Of a stretch of 64,000 nt of DNA, positions 9,467 to 18,687 are shown one piece after another (position 1 is the first letter of the stretch; each line of letters opens with the position of its first letter). Source of the DNA: Saprospirales bacterium (GTDB lineage Bacteria; Bacteroidota; Bacteroidia; Chitinophagales; Saprospiraceae); contig JADJBL010000014.1 in assembly GCA_016703765.1 (NCBI GenBank), positions 66,387-130,386 on the forward strand, written 5' to 3'. A program made the position numbers and the translations under genes. The notes below the pieces were generated by a model. The model worked only from the letters and a program-made list of their open reading frames with translations, searched no databases and was not told the DNA's origin.

Positions 9467-9937
9467 ATGGATTGGCGTAAACTGGACGGAACGCGTATTC
9501 AACAACCCTTGCTCGAAGCGGTGGAAGAGACGATCGTTAGGGAAACCAATGCGGGGTACAAGTTGAAGGTTTGTATCGGAACGGACTCCCAGGTGAGGGG
9601 AGAAGCGATCGAATTCGCCACGGTGATCGTTTTTTTGCGCGAGAAAAAAGGCGGATTCATGTTCATCAACAACAGCAGGGTTCATAAGACCATGGCGCTG
9701 AAAGAGCGTATGATCACCGAAGTGGCTCATTCCATCGAGGTGGCTTATCGCCTCTGCGATTTGCTGGACCGGCACAAGGTCGAATTGGAGGTGCACGCCG
9801 ATATCAATACCGACCCCCTCTTTCAGTCCAATACCGCGCTCAAGGAGGCCATGGGCTATATCCTCGGCATGGGCTTCGTATTCAAGGCCAAGCCGGACGC
9901 TTTCGCCAGCTCCTGCTGCGCGGATAAGGTGGTGTAA
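9467..9937 (+). CDS. ribonuclease H-like YkuK family protein (DUF458)
   Basis: A 156-residue protein of the YkuK/DUF458 family, an RNase H-like fold group of unknown physiological role. LKVCIGTDSQVRG holds the conserved GTDSQ near the first strand, followed by EFATVIVFLREKKGGFMFIN, LEVHADINTDPLFQSN and a C-terminal KAKPDAFASSCCADKVV. The conserved acidic residues (D in GTDSQ, E, D in HADIN) are in the expected order for a metal-dependent nuclease. The ATG at 9467 is preferred over the TTG at 9428. A short inverted repeat (ggcaa/ttgcc, 9420-9432) lies in the leader. It stands alone, tail to tail with trxB. Confidence 0.85.
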   Translation: MDWRKLDGTRIQQPLLEAVEETIVRETNAGYKLKVCIGTDSQVRGEAIEFATVIVFLREKKGGFMFINNSRVHKTMALKERMITEVAHSIEVAYRLCDLLDRHKVELEVHADINTDPLFQSNTALKEAMGYILGMGFVFKAKPDAFASSCCADKVV

Positions 9938-9993
9938 AGAAGTCCGAATAAAGGACCGCTGGAGGGGGGCATGTTTTGAAATTCGGCCCATTT

Positions 9994-10929
9994 TTATTCC
10001 ACCCCTATCTCTACGAGGTATCGCTCCGCGTCCAGGGCTGCCATGCAGCCGGTCCCCGCAGCCGTCACAGCCTGGCGGTAAACATTGTCCGCGGCATCGC
10101 CGCTGGCAAAAACGCCTTCCACCTTAGTATGGGTCGTTCCGGGCTTTACCAAAAGGTATCCGGTTTCGTCCATATCCAGCCAGGGCTTAAAGATATCCGT
10201 ATTCGGCTGGTGGCCGATGGCTACAAAAAATCCGGTCGTGGGCAAGATGGTTTTTTCTCCGGTTTTATTATTGACCACCCTCACTCCGGTCACCGCCTCC
10301 TCACCCAAAATTTCTTCTGCTTCGGTGTTCCAGTGAATCTCGATATTGGGCGTTTTCATCACCCGTTCCTGCATGATCTTGGAAGCCCGGAGCTCATCCC
10401 TGCGGACGAGCAGGTGGACTTTGGGCGACATTTTGGACAGATAAGTGGCCTCTTCGGCCGCCGTATCTCCGCCGCCGACCACGGCCAGCTCCTGTCCGCG
10501 GAAGAAAAAGCCGTCGCACACGGCGCAGGCCGAAACCCCTTTATTCATCAATTTCTTTTCGGAATCGATGCCCAGCCACTTGGCGCTGGCGCCCGTAGCG
10601 ATTATCACCGTATGAGCCTGGATCTCCTGCCCGCTTTCCGTCCAGGCCTTGTGCACCGGACCGCTGAAATCGACTTTGGTGATCAATTCATGGTGGATCG
10701 CCGTGCCGAAGCGTTCGGCCTGTTTTTTGAAATCTTCCATCATCGCCGGGCCCAGGACTCCATCCGGATACCCCGGGTAATTCTCTACATCGGTAGTGAT
10801 CATCAATTGCCCGCCCGGATCTTTACCGGTGTACAGGACAGGTGACAAATTTGCTCGCGCAGCATAGATTGCTGCCGTATATCCGGCGGGGCCGGATCCT
10901 ATTATGAGGCATTTTAGCGGTTCAGACAT
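9994..10929 (-). CDS. trxB: thioredoxin-disulfide reductase
   Basis: A 311-residue flavoprotein that passes electrons from NADPH to thioredoxin. Seen: FAD-binding CLIIGSGPAGYTAAIYAAR, DPGGQLMITTDVENYPG, the redox-active CAVC in VSACAVCDGFFF, NADPH-binding VVGGGDTAAEEA, and the closing GVFASGDAADNVYRQAVTA. All are intact. A longer frame runs to 10986, but a perfect TAnnTTTG box on this strand at 10961-10968 lies inside that extension, so ATG 10929 (MSEPLKC) is the likely start, giving a leader of about 25-30 nt. Monocistronic by appearance; cytoplasmic. Confidence 0.96.
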   Translation of the reverse strand: MSEPLKCLIIGSGPAGYTAAIYAARANLSPVLYTGKDPGGQLMITTDVENYPGYPDGVLGPAMMEDFKKQAERFGTAIHHELITKVDFSGPVHKAWTESGQEIQAHTVIIATGASAKWLGIDSEKKLMNKGVSACAVCDGFFFRGQELAVVGGGDTAAEEATYLSKMSPKVHLLVRRDELRASKIMQERVMKTPNIEIHWNTEAEEILGEEAVTGVRVVNNKTGEKTILPTTGFFVAIGHQPNTDIFKPWLDMDETGYLLVKPGTTHTKVEGVFASGDAADNVYRQAVTAAGTGCMAALDAERYLVEIGVE

Positions 10930-10960
10930 AGCGTTGGTATAGTTTTTTCGATAATCGGAA

Positions 10961-10968
10961 CAAAAATA
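10961..10968 (-). promoter_or_regulatory. putative -7 box TATTTTTG for trxB
   Basis: On the minus strand this reads TATTTTTG, a full match to the Bacteroidota -7 consensus TAnnTTTG, about 32 bases before the chosen trxB ATG. No convincing TTTG -33 element is seen at the expected spacing. It decides in favour of the shorter trxB start. Confidence 0.45.
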
Positions 10969-11030
10969 GGAATAATGCGGTTGCATAGTCAGTCACATTT
11001 GTCACATAACTGCTCATCGAATCCACAAAT

Positions 11031-12544
11031 ATGATTCCCCTCCTGTATCCCCTGAGTTTTCTGGCCGCTGTCATCTCCCTTTCCCTTTGGTTTTACTTTC
11101 AAAAAAACAGGGGCTTAGCCTGCTGCTCCGCGCGGTTTTCTTCACGGCGCTGGCTGTTTACCTGGTTTCCGTTGTCCTCCATGCCGGCGCCTGGTCGGCT
11201 AAGTGGTCGCTCCTGTTTCGAGACCTGGCAATCATGGCTGTGGCGCCCTCGCTGCTCAGCATCCTCCGAAACCGGTCCTGGCTATTTTTTGCCATGCTCG
11301 GCGCCGGAATTCTCAGCATGATCTTCGGCTGGAACCGCTTCTCCCAAAAGCTGACGGCCTCCGTTCCGGAAGGGGAGTGGGAACTCCTGCTCGAACTAAA
11401 GGAAGGAAGCGAGCTGGATCGTTTGAATGAATTAACCAAGCAATACGGATTGCACTACGAGCGGGCCTTCTTTCCAGGAAAGCCCTCCAATACTGACCTG
11501 GATGACTTCTATCTGGTGGAGATCCCACAAGCCAAAGAGGATCAGATGGCTGCTATTTCGGCGGCATTTCTGAAAAATGCCGCGGTCGACGATGTGGAGA
11601 AAAACGACCTGGTCCAGGTAGCGCCGATCACAGAGCTCCCCGCCAGGAAAAACCCCGGCAAAGAATACGGAATAAACGACCCGGGGATTCAATACCTGTG
11701 GGGATTCGATCAAATGAATGTCGCCGGCCTTTATTCGCTTTACCGGGAGACCAAGGCCAAACCGGTGAAAAAACCGCTTATTGCCATTCTGGACACCGGG
11801 GTAGACGGAACCCATGAGGACCTGAAAGCAAATTTTCGATCCACAAACGGTAAATACAACAAGGATAAAGTCGGCCACGGAACCCATTGTGCGGGGATCG
11901 CAGCCTCCGTTTCCAACAATAGTCTGGGGATCGCCTCCTTTTCTCCCGGCGCAGGCTTCCTGACGGTGACCAGCATCAAGGTGTTAAATGATTACGGCGC
12001 CGGCACCCAGGCGGGTATTATCAAAGGGATGATTGAGGCCGCCGACCTCGGGGCGGATGTGATTTCCATGTCACTCGGCGGGAGATCCGATGACAGCAAA
12101 CAGAATGCCTACCAAAAGGCCGTGGAGTACGCCAATAAAGCAGGGGCCATTGTGGTGGTCGCAGCCGGAAACGACGGCGCCTATGCACGCAATATCTCGC
12201 CGGCCAATACCCCCGGCGTCATTGCCGTCAGCGCCATCGATACCTTGTTGCACCGCGCCAATTTTTCCAACCGGATCGCCGGCCTGACCATGGCCGTAGC
12301 GGCGCCGGGCGTGAATATTTATTCTACGGTACCGGGTAACAAGTACAAGAGCTTCAACGGAACCTCCATGGCAACGCCTTATGTTGCCGGCCTGGTGGGT
12401 GTCATGAAGGCTTATAAACCGGCCCTGACCACTCAGGAAGTGTTCGATATCCTGAAAAAAACGGGCATTCCGACGCATACCCCGGAAGAAACCGGGCCGT
12501 TTATCCAGCCTGGTAAAGCCCTTGCCGAATTATTGGGGATCTGA
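11031..12544 (+). CDS. membrane-anchored subtilisin-like serine protease (S8), split by apparent -1 frameshift at 11101-11108
   Basis: The protease body reads in the frame open from 11087: catalytic Asp in AILDTGVDGTHEDL, His in GHGTHCAGIAAS, oxyanion Asn in VVVAAGNDGAYA, Ser in FNGTSMATPYVAGL. Upstream, the ATG at 11031 starts a different frame (MIPLLYPLSFLAAVISLSLW) that runs into a run of seven A. Moving back one base there joins it to QGLSLLLRAVFF and gives a protein with four N-terminal membrane helices, an inhibitor-like region and the S8 domain, about 504 residues. The run is an exact A AAA AAC slippery heptamer in the upstream frame, but one missing A would look the same. The triad is complete, so the enzyme should be active at the membrane. 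Confidence 0.8.
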
Positions 12545-15500
12545 ACCGGGAGCTTCCTCCGGGACAAACTCCTTTTTACTATCATCCTTGACCGTCCGGT
12601 TGTAGGCCGAGATGATCCGGCTTGCAATTTTACGGGCTTCCTGCCTGGGATTTCTCCAACAAAGCACCGACCAGGCGTTTTGCAGGTGCACCCCTCTTTC
12701 CTGGAGTATTCTTCTCACTTCCCATTCCCATGTGTAGGAAGTCGAAGGGGTGCGCCCCAGAAAGGCATCCGAAATAACCGCGGCCTTAAATTCAGGCCCG
12801 TTTTTATTGCTCAGGACAAGCGGGAGCAAATGTGTAGCGGTTTGAGGCAGGTTTTTAAATTCCCATTCGTCGAAATACCCCCGCAGGATACCCTGCAATT
12901 CGAGGTTAAACCCGGGAATCTTTCCGGGAGGTTCTGCCCAGGAGGCCTCTGTCTGCCCGGAGGATAGGAGTTTTATCAGGATTTTCAGGCCTGCCATCCT
13001 GGAGTCGGTCAATTGGCCGTCTGTAAAGGAATGCAGGACAACGGCGGACTGAATATTGGATTGCAATAGCCAGCCGCAAATCCGGTCCCAGGAACCCGAT
13101 GCAAAGAAAGAGAGGTCGGCGGGAAGAGCGCCCTGGGTATTTACCGGTCCAAGAGTGGAAGAGAGAATGTATTGATCATACCTCGAGCCGGGGAATTCGT
13201 CGATATATAACACCGCCAGTCCGTTTCGCTCCAGGCTTCTGATCTTGTCGCTTCCCTGCAAATTGCGCTGTTTGATCTGGAGCAGGTAAGTGGCTATCAG
13301 GTCCCTTTGCTCGACGCTGAAGGTCAGGATGGCAACCGAGGGGAAAGTCCGCGAGGGGGTGGGCCGGATATCGTTGAGCAGTTTTAAGGTTTCCTGCGCT
13401 TCGGCCTCGTTGGTGCGGCTGGAATAATCATACAGGCCGCTAACCTGCACGATTTGAGCTGCATTTTTCGGGCTTTCGGCCTGGCCGTCCGAAGAAAGGG
13501 CTCCGGAGACGGACTCGGGAGGAAGTGATCTTACAACCTGGGCGGGCCAGCCTTTTTCGCGAAGCGAATTCCATACTTTCCCCATGGAATCGCCGATCAC
13601 GATCCAATGCTTTACTTTCGGCGCGAGGGCCTCCCATATGGCGGGTTCGATTTCCTGGTGTTCCCAAACGATGACCCAATCGAGCTCGGGCGCCGTGTCG
13701 GGTTCAAAAAGCGAGGGAGCCAGGGTATCGGGCAACATCCAAACGGGGAAAAGGTCGAGGAAAGAATCCCAATTGCTTTGAAACCAATCGGAAGGGCTGT
13801 TCTCCCTCCTGGATTTGCCTAGCCAGGCCTGGTATCCGGGTTTGTTACTTTTTTTCCAGTTCTTGAATGCCTTTTGTTCCCGGTCCAGCCAGGTCTGCCT
13901 GATCAATGCGGGCAGAAAGGGCAGCAGGGATGTCCGGGCCTCGTTAAAGATCTGGAGCGCCTGGTCGTCGGTGGGCAGGTCGTCCGAAAAATTGCGGTTG
14001 AGGCAGTGGTGAAAATACCAGCTTTCGAAGGCCGATTCCCAGTTGTTGGGTTTTACCTTGATGAGCGCCCGGATCAGTCTTTGCTGTGGCTCGGTCAGCT
14101 GTAGCCAGTGGCGCTGCCAGTCGTAAAAGGGGTCGAAGTCGCGGAGGTTCAGCTTGGTGGTCTCCAGCTTTTCCAGTAAGCTGTCGAGGAATTTCTGCTT
14201 TTTGGGAATGGTCAACATATTGGCGTCGACCGCTTCGCCGTAGAGCTTGGCCTGATTTAGGGAGAGCAGGGTGGAGTCGATGCGCTCTTCCAATTGGGCA
14301 ATGGGTTCCTGGAAGCCCAGGTCGGGAAAAACGGTTTGCTTGTTGAGGCGGGTCACTTCTTCGAGCACGCGCTCCCGGATATGTTGTCTCCATTCTCCCA
14401 GAGCTTCCCGAAAACGCAGCAGGCTCCCCTTTACCTTGCCCATGTTTTTTGCTTCGGAAGCGGACAGGAAGGGAAAGTCGAAAAAATTATGGCTTTCGTG
14501 GTACCGGGCCAGCGCGAGGTAGGACTGAGTGGTTTCCTCCCTTGCATTTTTTATGGCGCGGGCCTGGCTTTGGAAAATTCCCTTGAGGTTTACCCCTGCT
14601 CCCGATTTTTCGAACGCTTCGCCGAATTTGAAGGAGTGGTCGGAATACATTTCCTGCGATTGCTGCAGGCGTGCGTTCAAGGCCAGGAAGCCGTTTTCGA
14701 AATAGTCGTTCAATTTGAGGGCGTAGGCGTCGGTTTGCCGGAGCACTTCGTGATGCAGTTTCTCCAACAGCCCGGAGTATTGTTTAATTGACTGATCGAG
14801 ATTTTGCTGGGAGTCGGCCTTTGAAAAATCCAAAAACCGGCCCGGGTGGATGGCGGTCAGAGGGTGTTTCAGCGTGTTGATCCGGTTATAGAGCGGAATA
14901 CTGGCGTGGATAATTCTTTTTAATTCTTCGTATTCCTCGTATTGAAACAAAAACTCCTGAGTGGTCAGCTGGTTGCTGAGCAGTTCTTTGCCCTCGATGG
15001 CCGAGCTTTTCAGGAACAGGCCGACCAGGTCGGTCCATCGGTAGTCGCCCAGCAGCGGTTTTTGCAGCGCCTGATAAGCGAGGTCCAGCTTTTCCTTTTG
15101 GCGGATACTCTTGGCCAGGGCTGCTTTGTAGTCGTTTTTGGGGAAGGAAACGGGGTTTTCTTCCCTGGCGGCCCTTGCTTTGAGCAATTCGGTGAGCAGG
15201 TAGGCATCCTGGAAGGGGTCTTTTAATAAGAAAGAAAGCCAGTCCAGTCCTTTTTCGGACAAGCGTCCCTGCAATTGAGCCAGGCGGCTGATCCGATCGG
15301 AAAGGACCAAACAGCGTTCTCCGTTGCTCAGGGCATTGTAGATCAGGTTGAATACCCATTCCTGGGTTTGGGCCGTGCTCTTATTTTCGATCAGGGTCGT
15401 GCTGCCTCCATGGGCTTTTTCCCAGGCAGCGGCCTGATGTGGATTAAACTGGCTTATTTCAAAAGGCTGTTTGCTGCGTTCTTTTTCCGCAATAGCCTCC

Positions 15501-16177
15501 CCCGGAGCCCAGGCATTTTCGGGCTGAGCAACGCTAAATAGGGGCTTGAAGGAACCGATCACCATGCAGGGCAAAATGACCTTTTGATCGGCCAGGTCGC
15601 CCAAAACTTCCAATGGAGGAACGGGGAAGGGCTCCGGCCAGGTTTCCTGCCAGGTGGTCCCCAGTCCTTGGGCCAGTTGGTTTCCATAGGCCTGAATTAG
15701 CTCCGTAGTTGGAAATTGAGAAGGTTTCCAGGGGGGGAGCGGAAGCGCTTCGTCCGATGGGAAGAGGTCTGATAGCAGGGGGTTGATCATCGGGCCCCGC
15801 TCGGGGATGGATCGCAGGTTCCAGAAATTGGGGCGGTGCGGATCGGGATCGAGGTTGAGGGGCCAAAACAGCAGGGGGACCAAACGCACGGAAGATTCCT
15901 GTTTGAACAGGAACAGGGGAAATCCAAGCGCCGTGCAGCGCTGTCCGCCGATTCGCTCCCAGTTTTTCGATTCAAAATAGAGATGGTGCAGCTTTTCTTC
16001 GCTCTGCGAATGGCTCTGGAAGTTGACGTCCAGTTTGCCTTGCAATAGTTGTTCGGCCAGAAGCAGGGCAAAGTCCCGCTCTTCCGCTTCCAGCATGCAA
16101 AGATCCAGTATCGAATGGTAGAACGGAAAAGCTTCCAAATATACGAGCCTGTTCTTAGGCAATTGATCCTTCTTCAT
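12530..16177 (-). CDS. large helicase-like protein lacking Walker A and DEAD-type motifs (pseudo-helicase)
   Basis: About 1215 residues. The layout recalls DUF4011/Hhe-type superfamily 1 helicases: an N-terminal all-alpha/beta region, a Q-motif-like ISQFNPHQAAAWEKAH, then the position where GxxGxGKS should stand reads TLIENKSTAQTQEWVFNLI (residues about 262-280), with no phosphate-binding loop. The following NGERCLVLSDRISRLAQLQ matches motif Ia of such helicases. A long helical insertion follows, then DWVIVWEHQEIEPAIWEALA (about residue 834), where the Asp-Glu of motif II would be, and WIVIGDSMGKV like the GDxxQL motif III. The last ~100 residues resemble a restriction-nuclease-like MTES domain without obvious catalytic residues. 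ATG 16177 is preferred because a TATATTTG box sits at 16202-16209. Role unknown; likely a non-enzymatic scaffold. Confidence 0.65.
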   Translation of the reverse strand: MKKDQLPKNRLVYLEAFPFYHSILDLCMLEAEERDFALLLAEQLLQGKLDVNFQSHSQSEEKLHHLYFESKNWERIGGQRCTALGFPLFLFKQESSVRLVPLLFWPLNLDPDPHRPNFWNLRSIPERGPMINPLLSDLFPSDEALPLPPWKPSQFPTTELIQAYGNQLAQGLGTTWQETWPEPFPVPPLEVLGDLADQKVILPCMVIGSFKPLFSVAQPENAWAPGEAIAEKERSKQPFEISQFNPHQAAAWEKAHGGSTTLIENKSTAQTQEWVFNLIYNALSNGERCLVLSDRISRLAQLQGRLSEKGLDWLSFLLKDPFQDAYLLTELLKARAAREENPVSFPKNDYKAALAKSIRQKEKLDLAYQALQKPLLGDYRWTDLVGLFLKSSAIEGKELLSNQLTTQEFLFQYEEYEELKRIIHASIPLYNRINTLKHPLTAIHPGRFLDFSKADSQQNLDQSIKQYSGLLEKLHHEVLRQTDAYALKLNDYFENGFLALNARLQQSQEMYSDHSFKFGEAFEKSGAGVNLKGIFQSQARAIKNAREETTQSYLALARYHESHNFFDFPFLSASEAKNMGKVKGSLLRFREALGEWRQHIRERVLEEVTRLNKQTVFPDLGFQEPIAQLEERIDSTLLSLNQAKLYGEAVDANMLTIPKKQKFLDSLLEKLETTKLNLRDFDPFYDWQRHWLQLTEPQQRLIRALIKVKPNNWESAFESWYFHHCLNRNFSDDLPTDDQALQIFNEARTSLLPFLPALIRQTWLDREQKAFKNWKKSNKPGYQAWLGKSRRENSPSDWFQSNWDSFLDLFPVWMLPDTLAPSLFEPDTAPELDWVIVWEHQEIEPAIWEALAPKVKHWIVIGDSMGKVWNSLREKGWPAQVVRSLPPESVSGALSSDGQAESPKNAAQIVQVSGLYDYSSRTNEAEAQETLKLLNDIRPTPSRTFPSVAILTFSVEQRDLIATYLLQIKQRNLQGSDKIRSLERNGLAVLYIDEFPGSRYDQYILSSTLGPVNTQGALPADLSFFASGSWDRICGWLLQSNIQSAVVLHSFTDGQLTDSRMAGLKILIKLLSSGQTEASWAEPPGKIPGFNLELQGILRGYFDEWEFKNLPQTATHLLPLVLSNKNGPEFKAAVISDAFLGRTPSTSYTWEWEVRRILQERGVHLQNAWSVLCWRNPRQEARKIASRIISAYNRTVKDDSKKEFVPEEAPGSDPQ

Positions 16178-16201
16178 GAATGAGGCTTTTACCCTGATTG
16201 C

Positions 16202-16209
16202 CAAATATA
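16202..16209 (-). promoter_or_regulatory. putative -7 box TATATTTG for the helicase-like gene
   Basis: Minus-strand TATATTTG is a perfect TAnnTTTG match, 25 bases before the ATG at 16177. The longer frame starting at 16219 would begin upstream of this box, so it supports the internal ATG. Confidence 0.45.
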
Positions 16210-16248
16210 CATAAATCAAGTCCCCCTAAATTTTTTTTGATAAAGAAT

Positions 16249-16256
16249 TATATTTG
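16249..16256 (+). promoter_or_regulatory. putative -7 box TATATTTG for the PAS-AraC regulator
   Basis: Plus-strand TATATTTG fits TAnnTTTG and lies 43 bases before the regulator ATG at 16300. With the minus-strand box at 16202-16209 it makes a compact divergent promoter pair, so the regulator could control its neighbour. Confidence 0.4.
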
Positions 16257-16299
16257 TAATTCCCCGGATTGGGGCCTACGGGACAGAAAAAAACAAACA

Positions 16300-17067
16300 A
16301 TGATCCCATACATCGCGGTAATCGTCACGGATTCCGAACGGAAGATCCAATGGGTGAATGACGACTTTACTCACTTGACCGGATATTCCTTTCAGGAGGT
16401 CATTGGCAAAAAACCGGGCGAAGTCCTCCAGGGCGCTGCAACGGAGCCCGAAGCGGTTAAACGAATTCGAAAAGGACTGGAGGGACACATTCCGTTTAAA
16501 GAGGAAATTACCAATTACAGGAAAAACGGCGAACCCTACCTCTGCCGCCTCGTCATCCACCCGATCTACAACGAGCACAACGTGCTGACCAACTTCATCG
16601 CCTTTGAAGTGGACGTGGAAAAAGTAGGAGATAAGGAAATCCCCCTGCTGGAGTTTAAGAATAAATACCAATCGAGCAGCCTCAAAGGGGAGGACGGGAT
16701 TGAGTTGTTCAACCGGCTCAAATCCATGATGCAGGAGGGGCGGTATTACCTCGATCCGAAACTCAGCCTCAAATCCCTTTCCGATACGCTGAAAACCAAT
16801 ACGAAATACCTGTCGCAGGTCGTCAATCTCCATTACGGGGATAACCTCCAGGTTTTTATCAACCGATACCGGATCGAGGATGCCAAAGGCAAACTGCTGC
16901 GGGATGAGCTTTCCAATCTGACCCTATACGGCATCGCCATGCAGTGTGGGTTTAAGAACAAGTCCACCTTTTACAAGGTATTCAAGCAAATGACGGGAAA
17001 AACGCCCCAGGAATTTATCCGGGACCACAAAAAGAAGGAGTTCATGCGCAAGGCCAGAACCCTCTGA
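16300..17067 (+). CDS. PAS domain - AraC family transcriptional regulator
   Basis: A 255-residue one-component regulator. Residues 1-120 are a PAS domain of the LOV-like lineage (IVTDSERKIQWVNDDFTHLT, GYSFQEVIGKKPGEVLQG, KNGEPYLCRLVIHPIYNE), lacking the photoactive Cys of true LOV proteins: the GKKPGEVLQG stretch has no NCRFLQ motif. Residues about 165-250 are a two-helix-turn-helix AraC domain (DPKLSLKSLSDTLKTNTKYL, YGIAMQCGFKNKSTFYKVFK, GKTPQEFI). The PAS part probably senses a ligand or redox signal. The ATG at 16300 is preferred; the upstream frame would overlap the promoter. It is divergent from the helicase-like gene. The next gene converges on it with one base between stops. Confidence 0.85.
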   Translation: MIPYIAVIVTDSERKIQWVNDDFTHLTGYSFQEVIGKKPGEVLQGAATEPEAVKRIRKGLEGHIPFKEEITNYRKNGEPYLCRLVIHPIYNEHNVLTNFIAFEVDVEKVGDKEIPLLEFKNKYQSSSLKGEDGIELFNRLKSMMQEGRYYLDPKLSLKSLSDTLKTNTKYLSQVVNLHYGDNLQVFINRYRIEDAKGKLLRDELSNLTLYGIAMQCGFKNKSTFYKVFKQMTGKTPQEFIRDHKKKEFMRKARTL

Positions 17068-17068
17068 C

Positions 17069-17656
17069 TTATTCCTCCGAAACCATTCCCCCGCTGACTT
17101 TTTCGCCGTTTTTATACTGGTATTCCATGGTGATCTTCCCCTGTTCGTTGTAGAACCGGGTCACTCCATCCTCCAGCCCGTTCTTGAATTCCGCACTGCG
17201 TTGCTTGACGTCCGAATTTGGGAAGAAGGCGGTATAAGGCCCGTGGAGAATCCCCTCTTTGTAATGAAGCTCTTCGGCGATGCGGGTGTACTGGAATTTT
17301 GCGACCCGCCCGTGCAGCTTGTTGTTCCTGTATTGGGCCACGACCTGGAATTGGCCGTATTCGTTGATCTCCATATAGGGGCCCGACAATTTTCCGTCTA
17401 CGTAGTTTGCGATCACCTTCGGGAAACCTTTGATATCGCTGTGGTAAGAGACCCATTCCCCGTTTTTCTTTCCATCCAGCACGCTCCCTTCTTCGATCAG
17501 GCGCTCTCCCTCCATCTTATAAGCCCTTTGAAAGGCGCTTCCATCGATTTTTTCCAAGGTGTATCCGGCCAGGTCTCCGTCCGATTCAACCGTTCCGGTA
17601 TTTCGACAGGCCGATAACAACGATATCGAAAAGAAAAAAACGAACAACCCTCTCAT
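17069..17656 (-). CDS. MORN-repeat lipoprotein (YwqK-like)
   Basis: A 195-residue exported lipoprotein: MRGLFVFFFSISLLSAC is a type II signal peptide with lipid-accepting Cys at residue 17. The mature protein contains several MORN-variant repeats (GKKNGEWVSYHSD, GKLSGPYMEINEYGQ, NKLHGRVAKF, GILHGPYTAFFPN, GLEDGVTRFYNEQGK), the pattern called YwqK or toxin-antitoxin associated in annotation pipelines; that label is only a database habit and no toxin is adjacent. Such repeats form an elongated beta sheet, probably a surface-exposed structure. It converges on the PAS-AraC gene and is divergent from the DUF4340 gene at 17765. Confidence 0.85.
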   Translation of the reverse strand: MRGLFVFFFSISLLSACRNTGTVESDGDLAGYTLEKIDGSAFQRAYKMEGERLIEEGSVLDGKKNGEWVSYHSDIKGFPKVIANYVDGKLSGPYMEINEYGQFQVVAQYRNNKLHGRVAKFQYTRIAEELHYKEGILHGPYTAFFPNSDVKQRSAEFKNGLEDGVTRFYNEQGKITMEYQYKNGEKVSGGMVSEE

Positions 17657-17707
17657 GGCAATTTGTTTTGGAAGCGTACAAGCAGGCTGTAAAAATAAGC
17701 CTTTTAG

Positions 17708-17715
17708 TACTTTTG
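17708..17715 (+). promoter_or_regulatory. putative -7 box TACTTTTG for the DUF4340 gene
   Basis: TACTTTTG matches TAnnTTTG and lies 50 bases upstream of the ATG at 17765. A start further upstream (TTG 17668 in the open frame) would precede the promoter, favouring the ATG and therefore a missing base just after it. Confidence 0.4.
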
Positions 17716-17764
17716 TGTAACTTTTTAAAGCCCGGCCACCGAAGAGGTCCTCAAAAACCGCCAG

Positions 17765-18687
17765 ATGAGAAAACGAACCTTATTTTTCTGCTCCTTTTCC
17801 TGCTCCTCGCATACGGCGGAATCCGCTACCTGACCGGAAAAAGCGGACTCCTCTTTGAAACCCAGCTCATCGCCATCGACACTTCGGCGGTGACGGCCAT
17901 CTCCCTTTTTCCCGAACGCAGCGCACAACAGGAGATCCTCCTCAAAAAGGAGGGAAAAACCTGGATCGCGAGCCAGGGGAATCGCTCGGTCAAGGCCACT
18001 TTTCGGGCTATCACGCCGCTCCTCGCAAAATTGGCCGATATCGAGTCCCACCATATCGTCACCAAGGATTTGACGGAGTGGGAAAATTACGGCGTGGGCG
18101 CGGACCAGGGCATCCGGATCCGGGTTTTTAGTCAGGGCGACCTGTTGGAGGATTTCCTGATCGGCCGCATCCAATACCTGGCGGACAGCACGGTCTACAC
18201 CTATATTCGCCTTTGGGAAGACGAGGAGGTCTATGCCGTGGAAGGGCCTATCGCGCAGGCGCTCAGCCCGGGCTTTGATTCGTTCAGGAGCAAATCCTTG
18301 CTGGATATCGACCCCGATGACGTAAGGGAAATACGCTGGGAACCCAAGGGGCTGGACAGCGCGCTGGTATATGTGCGTTCTGCACAGGTAGATTCTTTTC
18401 TACAAACCATAAGCGCTCTGGAAGGAAGGGACTTTGCCGATTCTTTCGATCCGGTGAGGGATGCCGGCCTGCTGGAGGGCAGGATCACTTTTTTTGCGAG
18501 CGATTGGGATGCCCCGGTGGAGGTGGCATATTATCGCGATAGCCTGGAGGAAAACCCCTTTATCTTTTATTCGACCCGAAACCCCGACAACTACTTCTCC
18601 AGCGATTCCGCCGGATTATTTCGAAGCCTCGTCATTCCGATTTATTCCCTTGGCGCCGAGCCCGTTATGGTGGATACGATCCAGTGA
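17765..18687 (+). CDS. DUF4340 domain-containing membrane protein (apparent frameshift right after the start)
   Basis: About 308 residues. One N-terminal membrane helix (NLIFLLLFLLLAYGGIRYL) is followed by a periplasmic region typical of DUF4340 proteins of the gliding-motility auxiliary group: LIAIDTSAVTAISLFP, ILLKKEGKTWIAS, a repeat-like second half (VREIRWEPKGLDSALVYV), and AEPVMVDTIQ at the end. The open frame has no ATG before the helix; the ATG at 17765 is in the next frame and reads MRK before a run of four A (17770-17773). One added A would give MRKTNLIFLLLF, a normal start, so I place the start here. The 3' end overlaps the convergent gene by 46 bases. Confidence 0.75.

Noticed and set aside
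11031..11321. Separate small membrane protein ending at 11321
   Set aside because: After the A run the frame turns Ser/Arg/Cys-rich and loses hydrophobic helices, while the other frame continues them.
17069..17656. Toxin-antitoxin antitoxin (YwqK label)
   Set aside because: Lipoprotein signal peptide and MORN repeats; no toxin partner; the label is an annotation habit.
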